Of a stretch of DNA of 5,356 bases, positions 1 through 4,687 are shown piece by piece. Position 1 is the stretch's first letter. Each line of letters opens with the position of its first letter. Source of the DNA: Chamaesiphon sp. (GTDB lineage: Bacteria; Cyanobacteriota; Cyanobacteriia; Cyanobacteriales; Chamaesiphonaceae). The stretch covers positions 1 through 5,356 of the forward strand of contig JAJAYU010000093.1 in assembly GCA_026786125.1 (NCBI GenBank), written 5' to 3'. Below the pieces are notes generated by a model. That model had not been told where the DNA came from. It was given only the letters and a program-made list of their open reading frames with translations, and searched no databases. The position numbers and the translations under genes were made by a program.

Positions 1-1
1 C

Positions 2-1453
2 CTAATGGCTGAGTCGTTGGTAACTCTGCGAAAACATCGTAACTATTGTCTTGCCGAACGAAAACGTGGATTTGAAACCAATAATCAGGACGCAGACCAA
101 CCAGTTATGTACAACTGGTACGCTTACTGCGATCTTGAAACTAGATTTATTAGCGGTGCATATTCGCCACTTACTTGTCCAGTTTTAAAGCACGGTGTTC
201 TGTCAGCCGAACTAACTAAAGTTAGTAAGGGAGAACTAGCTTGGGGCAGTGCCGCTGATATTCAAAGTAAGCGAACTACCGAACTACGCCGTGAGTCTGA
301 CTGGTATTCAAGAATTGATTCTGACGTTCTACAATCAAACCTAGCTAAGTTAGATACCGCCTACTCTGGGTTTTTCAAGCATAAGCGAGGCTTTCCAGCG
401 TTTAGGAAAGTAGCAAATTTTAAAACTTTCCAGTACAAGCCTGGACGCTGTAAGTTTGAGATTAATCGCTTGTCCAACCAGCAAAAATGCTACTCGCATA
501 TTTATCTTCCTGGCATCGGTCGGATGAGATATCTCGATAGTCGGGCAATACCTGAAAGTGCCGATATTAGAACTGTTACTGTCATCAAGAAAATTGACGG
601 CTGGCATATTTCGGTGTTGCTTAAAATCGATGAGGAGTTGCCAATATTGGCTAGCATTGATACTGTGACATCGGATGTGGGCATCGATATGGGTATCAAT
701 CGTCTAATTGCTATGAGCAACGGATCGTTTGTTGAGAACCCTAAATTTGCAACTAATAAACGTACCCGACGCAGACTCAGAATTAGACAGCGTAGAGTCA
801 ATCGAAAAGTTAAAGGCTCAATCAATAGGAGCAAAGCAGGAATAGAAGTCGCCAAGCTGCACCAAAAGATCGGCGATAAACGAGACGATTATCAATGGAA
901 AGCCGCGCATAAAGTTGTTGAAGCTGGTGATGTTATTGTTCGAGAAGATTTGAATATCAAAGGAATGAAATCTCGTTGCAAGCCCAAGAGAGTTAAGGGC
1001 AGGTTTATGGCAAATGGTCAATCAGCCAAACGCGGCTTAAACCGTTCTATTTCTGATGCCAGTTGGGGCAGTCAGTTTGCCAAAATTGAATGGGTTGCAG
1101 CAAAAACGGGCAAGCCTGTCATCGCTATAGACCCCAAGTATACATCGCAGGAATGCTCTAGCTGTGGTCATGTTAGCAGAGCCAATAGAGACGGTGAAAA
1201 GTTTATCTGTGAGGAATGCGGGTACACCGCCCACGCAGATACTCAAGCTGCGAGAACTATTCTTAGACGTGCCAAGTTAAAATTTGTCAGCACAGACAAT
1301 AAAAGCCTACGGGGGGACTCTCCGAAAGTTACGGCGGTCAAATATGACTCTGCCCAATTGGGCGAACGGAGTCAGGGCAGCAACGGCATATCTAAGGCGA
1401 CGATGCCTGAAAAACCGATATCTCCAATGCAGTTGTCTTTGCAATTTCATTGA
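2..1453 (+). CDS. tnpB: TnpB, RNA-guided nuclease of an IS200/IS605 element (5' partial)
   Basis: TnpB is an RNA-guided DNA endonuclease, ancestral to Cas12, that cuts targets specified by an omega RNA made from the element's right end and so favours retention of the transposon. Numbered from the first in-frame ATG (position 5), the RuvC residues are Asp228 (GIDMG), Glu314 (VREDL) and Asp412 (HADTQAA). The zinc finger is Cys384/Cys387 and Cys402/Cys405, so the nuclease looks catalytically intact. The third motif reads DTQAA rather than the commoner DxNAA. A basic Arg/Lys-rich stretch lies at about 252-275. Residues after about 420 form a variable tail whose DNA overlaps the predicted omega RNA. 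The frame stays open to the left of ATG 5, and family members usually have about 15-25 more residues before the motif seen here as LRKHRNYCLAERKRGF. The true start is therefore probably upstream and ATG 5 internal. No tnpA is visible beside it. Confidence 0.9.
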   Translation, partial: LMAESLVTLRKHRNYCLAERKRGFETNNQDADQPVMYNWYAYCDLETRFISGAYSPLTCPVLKHGVLSAELTKVSKGELAWGSAADIQSKRTTELRRESDWYSRIDSDVLQSNLAKLDTAYSGFFKHKRGFPAFRKVANFKTFQYKPGRCKFEINRLSNQQKCYSHIYLPGIGRMRYLDSRAIPESADIRTVTVIKKIDGWHISVLLKIDEELPILASIDTVTSDVGIDMGINRLIAMSNGSFVENPKFATNKRTRRRLRIRQRRVNRKVKGSINRSKAGIEVAKLHQKIGDKRDDYQWKAAHKVVEAGDVIVREDLNIKGMKSRCKPKRVKGRFMANGQSAKRGLNRSISDASWGSQFAKIEWVAAKTGKPVIAIDPKYTSQECSSCGHVSRANRDGEKFICEECGYTAHADTQAARTILRRAKLKFVSTDNKSLRGDSPKVTAVKYDSAQLGERSQGSNGISKATMPEKPISPMQLSLQFH

Positions 1454-1541
1454 GGGAGAATCCCCCGACTTTCAGGTAAGGTGAGCGAAGGCGAAACCAA
1501 ACCGAGTCGGGGGAGTGTCAAGGAATAACTGGAATCCTCTC
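1312..1541 (+). ncRNA. Predicted omega (reRNA) guide RNA, overlapping the tnpB 3' end
   Basis: TnpB proteins use an RNA whose scaffold comes from the tnpB 3' end plus the transposon right end and whose 3' guide is the flanking host DNA. Seen here: GGGGGACTCTCC at 1312-1323 pairs with GGAGAATCCCCC at 1455-1466 in 11 of 12 positions, closing a domain of about 155 nt. Inside it are GCCCAATTGGGC (1352-1363), flanked by GACTC (1346-1350) and GAGTC (1369-1373), and a GGCAT/ATGCC stem (1385-1389 with 1403-1407). The right-end hairpin (1461-1514) follows, then the element end at 1521. The guide would begin at 1522 (GGAATAACTGG...) and run about 16-20 nt. The 5' boundary is only an estimate based on the long-range helix. 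The existence of such an RNA follows from family knowledge; the exact fold is inference. Confidence 0.55.
1458..1521 (+). repeat. Transposon right-end hairpin with GAAT guide and TCAA cleavage site
   Basis: TCCCCCGACT (1461-1470) pairs perfectly with AGTCGGGGGA (1505-1514). The loop region continues with GGT/ACC pairs at 1475-1477 with 1501-1503 and 1480-1482 with 1496-1498, separated by a symmetric AA/AA internal loop, and is capped by GC-GAAG-GC at 1485-1492. GAAT (1458-1461) sits at the 5' foot, and GTG then TCAA (1515-1521) at the 3' side. In IS608, the Y1 transposase TnpA recognises exactly this layout: an imperfect hairpin in single-stranded DNA, a GAAT guide and a TCAA right cleavage site. 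The TnpA acting here is not in the window. Confidence 0.75.
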
Positions 1542-1557
1542 ACCTGGCTGGAAATCT

Positions 1558-3183
1558 ATGGTAAACGCGGTAGTAGTAGAATCTTCAAGTCCGATCGATA
1601 GTCGAGGATCTACCGATCCAATTATTGCCGCGATCGATATTGGTACCAATTCGATCCACATGGTTGTAGTCAGAATTGTGACGGATTTACGAGCCTTTAG
1701 TATTATCGCCCGTGAGAAGGAAACAGTCCGGTTGGGCGATCGAGACCCCCAGACAGGTAATCTCACCCCAGCGGCGATTGCGCGGGCAATTGGTGCCCTC
1801 AAACGCTGTCAGGAAGTGGCTAAAAGTCTGAATGCCCAGCAAATCCTCGCAGTAGCTACCAGTGCCGTCCGCGAAGCTCCTAATGGCAATGAATTTATTA
1901 GATTGATCGAAACAGAATTGGGTTTAGTTGTCAATCTAATTTCGGGACAAGAGGAAGCCCGACGAATCTACCTGGGCGTAATGTCAGGAGTCGAATTTAA
2001 CAACATCCCCCACCTAATTATTGATATCGGCGGCGGCTCCACCGAAATGATCCTCGGCGACAGTCATGAATCCCGTACCCTCAGCAGTACCAAAATCGGT
2101 GCAGTCCGCCTCACCTCTGAGTTTATCAGTAGCAATCCAGTCAGCGATCGATCGATTAATTATCTCCAAGCCTTTGTGCGGGGGCAATTGGAGCGGGCAA
2201 TTGACGAGATCAAAGCCAATCTTCAGCCAGGGGAAGTTCCCAAAATGATTGGCACTTCCGGCACGATCGAAACTCTTGCCGCAATCCTCAATTTGGATAA
2301 AAATGGGGAAGTACCCACGCGGATTCATGGCTTCCAGATTCAGCTTCAGGAACTCCGCAATCTGATTAATCGGCTGCGACGGATGACAGTCGCCGAACGC
2401 GCCACAATTGAGGGAATATCCGATCGGCGATCGGAAATCGTCGTAGCAGGTGCGGTAATCTTGCAAGAGGCAATGACCATGCTGGGGATGAAATCCCTGA
2501 GTGTGTGCGAACGCAGTCTCCGCGAAGGCGTAATTGTAGACTGGATGCTGACTCAGGGTTTAATTGAAGATCGGCTCAAATATCAAGGCTCAATTCGCGA
2601 ACGGAGTACCCTCAAGATCGCAGGTAAATATGGCGTAGATCTGCCTCACTCCCAACGAGTTGCTGAACTTGCACTGAGTTTATTTGACCAAACCCACGGT
2701 CAGATTCACAATTGGGACAAACCAGTCCGGGATCTACTTTGGAGCGCGGGGATCTTGCACAATAGTGGTCACTTTGTCAGTCACGACTCCCACCACAAAC
2801 ATTCTTATTATCTGATTCGGTATGGGGAGCTACTTGGCTATACCGAATCAGAGATTGATCTGATCGCCAATATCGCCCGCTACCATCGCAAAAGTCCACC
2901 CAAGAAGAAACATCAAAATCTCCAAAACCTCTCGAAAGAGCAAAGATCGATCGTCTCCCAGCTTAGTGCTATCTTACGAGTTGCCGTGGCACTCGATCGG
3001 CGAAGAATTGGTGCAATCAAAAATGTCAGTCTCAATTGCAACCTGACTACCAGGGAATGTCACCTCACGTTTGTGCCCGCAGATCCAGCCGATGAATGCG
3101 TACTGGAATGTTGGAGTTTGGACTATAAGAAGCCCATTTTTGAGACTGAATTCAATCTCAAATTATCAACAGCTAGAGGATAG
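1558..3183 (+). CDS. ppx: Exopolyphosphatase / pppGpp phosphohydrolase, Ppx/GppA family
   Basis: Cytoplasmic enzyme expected to release phosphate from the ends of polyphosphate; some family members also hydrolyse pppGpp to ppGpp, and sequence alone does not settle which applies. The N-terminal ASKHA (actin-like) ATPase fold spans about residues 20-330: phosphate-1 loop AAIDIGTNSIHM (24-35), ATSAVREAPNG (100-110), SGQEEARRIY (129-138) with the glutamates aligned to the catalytic one of E. coli PPX, phosphate-2 loop IDIGGGSTEM (155-164), GTSGTIETLAAI (232-243) and ERSLREGVIVDWM (318-330). An HD-like helical domain follows (about 350-480) with LHNSG where classical HD enzymes have His-Asp, then HHKHSYYLI and ARYHRK, and a final C-terminal region. 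At 541 residues it is a normal length for cyanobacterial homologues. The ATG at 1558 is preceded by a weak GGA (1550-1552). The frame stays open upstream into the transposon, stopping at 1477, but no better start is seen. The IS right end lies 36 bp upstream. Confidence 0.92.
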   Translation: MVNAVVVESSSPIDSRGSTDPIIAAIDIGTNSIHMVVVRIVTDLRAFSIIAREKETVRLGDRDPQTGNLTPAAIARAIGALKRCQEVAKSLNAQQILAVATSAVREAPNGNEFIRLIETELGLVVNLISGQEEARRIYLGVMSGVEFNNIPHLIIDIGGGSTEMILGDSHESRTLSSTKIGAVRLTSEFISSNPVSDRSINYLQAFVRGQLERAIDEIKANLQPGEVPKMIGTSGTIETLAAILNLDKNGEVPTRIHGFQIQLQELRNLINRLRRMTVAERATIEGISDRRSEIVVAGAVILQEAMTMLGMKSLSVCERSLREGVIVDWMLTQGLIEDRLKYQGSIRERSTLKIAGKYGVDLPHSQRVAELALSLFDQTHGQIHNWDKPVRDLLWSAGILHNSGHFVSHDSHHKHSYYLIRYGELLGYTESEIDLIANIARYHRKSPPKKKHQNLQNLSKEQRSIVSQLSAILRVAVALDRRRIGAIKNVSLNCNLTTRECHLTFVPADPADECVLECWSLDYKKPIFETEFNLKLSTARG

Positions 3184-3207
3184 TACCGTTGCTACTCCTC
3201 CCGTTTA

Positions 3208-3225
3208 TTCGTAAAGTATTGTAAA
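3208..3225 (-). promoter_or_regulatory. Candidate HLR1 element (RpaB binding site)
   Basis: Read on the - strand this is TTTACAAT-AC-TTTACGAA. The published HLR1 consensus for the cyanobacterial response regulator RpaB is two octamers (G/T)TTACA(T/A)(T/A) separated by 2 nt. The first octamer matches fully and the second differs at one position (G for A). RpaB uses HLR1 to control high-light-inducible and photosystem genes. The site lies between ppx and the Psb32-like gene and overlaps the candidate -35 box at 3219-3224, a placement usually linked to repression in low light. The reverse orientation relative to the downstream gene is a caveat. Confidence 0.45.
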
Positions 3226-3248
3226 GTAAATTAATAATAGATTAATTT
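3219..3248 (+). promoter_or_regulatory. Weak candidate promoter for the TPM-domain gene
   Basis: TTGTAA (3219-3224) and TAATTT (3243-3248) are separated by 18 bp and could serve as -35 and -10 boxes in this A+T-rich patch. Transcription would begin near 3255, giving a leader of about 97 nt before the ATG at 3352. Both boxes are imperfect, and other readings such as TAGATT at 3238-3243 as the -10 are possible. Confidence 0.25.
3228..3248. repeat. Small A+T-rich inverted repeat in the ppx-TPM intergenic region
   Basis: AAATTAAT (3228-3235) and ATTAATTT (3241-3248) are perfect reverse complements around a 5-nt centre. The arms contain no G or C, so a stable RNA hairpin is unlikely. A binding site for a dimeric regulator, or simply A+T-rich promoter DNA, is more plausible. 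It lies just downstream of the candidate HLR1 element. Confidence 0.35.
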
Positions 3249-3351
3249 TCACTGGTAGAGACAGCCATGAAGATCGGCAAGGCTGAATGCCCATCGCTAG
3301 TTCTCGCCGGATCCGTTCAACTGACTTTACTAGAAAATACCCTCATCGAAA

Positions 3352-4149
3352 ATGATATTACATCGCCTGCTCGGATCTGCAATTGCCATAGTTCTTAGTA
3401 TATCCGTCTGGTCGATCGCACCCTCAGCCCTAGCCTTTGACAATCCCGAACTCCTCCCCACCGAACAAACCCCAATCATCGATCTAGCAAAAACATTCAC
3501 CCCGATTCAAGAAGAAAATCTAGTCAAACAGATCGACAAATTTGAGACTGAAACGGGTTGGAAGCTGAGAATCTTGACTCAATACGACCGTACCCCTGGA
3601 CGCGCAGTCCGCAAGTATTGGGGACTAGATGAGAAGAGCGTCCTCGTCGTCTCAGATTCGCGCGGTGGCAATACCCTCAACTTCCGTGTCGGTGATGATG
3701 TCTACAAACTAATGTCGAGAACCTTCTGGATCGAACTCCAAACCAGATTTGGCAACATGTACTATGTTCGCGAAAATGGCGAAGACAGTGCGATTATTGA
3801 CTCCTTAGAAGCAGTCAAAACCTGCCTAGTCAAAGGCGGTTGTAATGTTGTTCCAGGTTTGCCCGATGAACAATGGAACTTGACTTTGATCAGCTCGGCA
3901 ATTGGTGGCGTGATTTGTGGATTTGCCGGACAATATCGTAAGCCTGGTGAGGGTTTTGCTTGGCAGTGGGCCTTGATTTTCTCACCACTATGGGGGATTC
4001 TATTTTTCGCCTTTGGGATCGCACCTGTAGTCACTCGTACACAGGAATTATTACCTTTATTACGCAACTGCGGTGGATTTGTGGTGGGACTGTTGGTTGC
4101 TTATCTCGTACCAGTCTTGGGACAGTCCAACCCATCTGAAGAAATGTAG
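3352..4149 (+). CDS. TPM-domain (Psb32/TLP18.3-like) exported membrane protein
   Basis: Residues 1-28 look like a signal peptide: a short basic N-region (HR), a hydrophobic core (IAIVLSISVW), and an ALA end before FDNPELLP. The mature protein should therefore face the thylakoid lumen or periplasm. A TPM domain follows at about residues 42-165, with IIDLAKTFTPIQEENLVKQI, TGWKLRILTQYDRTPGRAVR, the strand SVLVVSDSRGGNTLNFRVGD and the helix FWIELQTRFGN. C158 and C164 could form a disulfide. Three hydrophobic segments (about 177-193, 204-227 and 240-257) anchor the C-terminus. In plants and cyanobacteria, TPM relatives (TLP18.3, Psb32) assist photosystem II repair under strong light. That role is inferred here from domain and architecture, not shown. 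No clear Shine-Dalgarno sequence precedes the ATG, but the signal peptide starts at once, and an in-frame TAG at 3331 rules out most longer versions. A strong terminator follows. It is probably monocistronic. Confidence 0.85.
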   Translation: MILHRLLGSAIAIVLSISVWSIAPSALAFDNPELLPTEQTPIIDLAKTFTPIQEENLVKQIDKFETETGWKLRILTQYDRTPGRAVRKYWGLDEKSVLVVSDSRGGNTLNFRVGDDVYKLMSRTFWIELQTRFGNMYYVRENGEDSAIIDSLEAVKTCLVKGGCNVVPGLPDEQWNLTLISSAIGGVICGFAGQYRKPGEGFAWQWALIFSPLWGILFFAFGIAPVVTRTQELLPLLRNCGGFVVGLLVAYLVPVLGQSNPSEEM

Positions 4150-4165
4150 AAATATTAGGTTGCTC

Positions 4166-4201
4166 AGAAACCCAACTTCTTCAAGAAGTTGGGTTTCTTT
4201 T
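4166..4201 (+). terminator. Strong intrinsic terminator after the TPM gene
   Basis: AGAAACCCAACTTCTT (4166-4181) and its exact reverse complement (4183-4198) flank a single C. In RNA this would fold as a stem of about 14 bp with a loop of about 5 nt, followed by UUUU (4198-4201). It begins 16 nt after the stop codon of the upstream gene. The near-symmetry (AAGAAACC... also read from the other side) means it could work in both directions, although a clear T-run is present only on the + strand. Similar hairpins are, from memory, frequent in some cyanobacterial genomes. Confidence 0.85.
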
Positions 4202-4213
4202 GGCGCGAATTGA

Positions 4214-4241
4214 TTGGCCTCTAAGTGAGTCAGGATATGAT
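4214..4241 (+). promoter_or_regulatory. Candidate sigma-70-type promoter before the hypothetical gene pair
   Basis: TATGAT (4236-4241) matches the -10 consensus at five of six positions, and TTGGCC (4214-4219) lies 16 bp upstream as a 4/6 -35 box. It sits directly after the terminator, where a new transcription unit should begin. The start site would be about 4248, only about 5 nt before the first ATG at 4253. Either that gene is nearly leaderless or it starts further downstream. Confidence 0.45.
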
Positions 4242-4252
4242 ATTGAACTATT

Positions 4253-4687
4253 ATGTTACGATTGCAAAGGCGATCAAGCAATCTTACCGTGACCGAAGAG
4301 AAAATTTATTATCGTAAACAGTCTCCCTCTCAAACAGCAGAGACCGCAAGAAAACAAATAGCCAGCCAGGAAATGTGGGGCGGGCCACCGCAGAATTTTA
4401 TGCCCAGTCACATACCAAAAGTTCAAGCTTATATTCATCGACAACCTCTGACCGAAGATCAGTCAATTAATCTAAAGAGAATCGAGTTTACGACAAAGGT
4501 TGAGCCAGATCGCGGCTGCATACCATTTAGTCCATCTTGGTCGATCGATCCAAACGATCCAACAACTGAGAGAGAAGGACTTTGGAATGAAGATGGGTAC
4601 GCTAAAATTAAGGTAAAGATAACAGACTGCAACCAGATAGAAGACTGGAGAAGCTATGAACGAACCAGCGACCATTCAAAGGATTAG
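4253..4687 (+). CDS. Hypothetical protein, unknown function
   Basis: I do not recognise this protein. It has up to 144 residues, with no signal peptide or membrane segment. The N-terminal 40 residues are polar and look poorly ordered. From about residue 42 (WGGPPQNF...) the sequence looks folded: HIPKVQAYI, then IEFTTKVEPDRGC (78-89), SPSWSIDPND (93-102), and a final strand-like YAKIKVKITDC (116-126). The start is uncertain. ATG 4253 has no Shine-Dalgarno sequence and lies almost at the predicted transcript start; GTG 4289, ATG 4373 (GGAA just before it, but too close) and ATG 4400 are alternatives that would keep the folded part. An in-frame TGA at 4244 blocks a longer protein. Its last 32 nt overlap the next gene in another frame, which suggests translational coupling and a shared task. 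The alternation of strand-like segments and conserved-looking aromatic, Glu and Asp residues fits a small alpha/beta enzyme or toxin-type domain, but that is speculation. Confidence 0.6.
   Translation: MLRLQRRSSNLTVTEEKIYYRKQSPSQTAETARKQIASQEMWGGPPQNFMPSHIPKVQAYIHRQPLTEDQSINLKRIEFTTKVEPDRGCIPFSPSWSIDPNDPTTEREGLWNEDGYAKIKVKITDCNQIEDWRSYERTSDHSKD
4647..4650 (+). promoter_or_regulatory. Shine-Dalgarno sequence of the TPR gene, inside the upstream gene
   Basis: GGAG lies 5 nt before the ATG at 4656, the clearest ribosome binding site in the window. It fixes the start of the TPR protein and lies within the coding sequence of the upstream gene, so ribosomes finishing that gene pass through it. Confidence 0.6.

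Larger units (their letters stand above)
1..1521 (+). mobile_element. IS200/IS605-superfamily element (IS608-like right end), left end outside window
   Basis: This is the right-hand part of an IS200/IS605-type transposon. Seen directly: a tnpB reading frame open to the left window edge, followed after its stop by a 10-bp hairpin stem and a TCAA tetranucleotide at 1518-1521. In IS608, the right end is cleaved 3' of TCAA, which is recognised by a GAAT guide at the 5' foot of the hairpin; GAAT is present here at 1458-1461. I therefore place the element boundary after 1521. The left end and any tnpA lie outside the window, so the element may be autonomous (tnpA plus tnpB) or a tnpB-only, IS1341-like one. 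Such elements make no target duplication and have no inverted terminal repeats, so none is expected. The segment has no CGATCG by eye, unlike the flanking DNA, which supports recent acquisition. Confidence 0.8.

Noticed and set aside
1284..1484. A 66-codon + strand reading frame overlapping the tnpB 3' end
   Set aside because: It is out of frame with a clearly recognisable tnpB, shares DNA with the predicted omega RNA and right-end hairpin, and has no recognisable protein features.
1311..1521. Whether repeated GGT/ACC and G/C-run stems indicated a CRISPR array or riboswitch
   Set aside because: There are no regularly spaced direct repeats with unique spacers, and the structures are fully accounted for by the transposon right end and the omega RNA.
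2014..2466. A 150-codon - strand reading frame opposite ppx
   Set aside because: It is the antisense shadow of the conserved Ppx/GppA coding sequence, with no independent protein signature or start signal.
3176..3200. A bulged hairpin across the ppx stop (GAGG/CCTC plus AGTA/TACT) as a ppx terminator
   Set aside because: The stem is short, has a 2-nt bulge and is not followed by a T-run, so intrinsic termination is unlikely.
3267..3398. A 43-codon reading frame (ATG 3267) in the leader of the TPM gene, running over its start codon
   Set aside because: There is no Shine-Dalgarno sequence and the protein looks random. Its overlap could affect translation as an upstream ORF, but nothing in the sequence supports that.
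4237..4317. A 26-codon reading frame from ATG 4237 preceded by AGGA
   Set aside because: AGGA lies only 1 nt from this ATG, the ATG itself is within the candidate -10 box, and the peptide is short and featureless.
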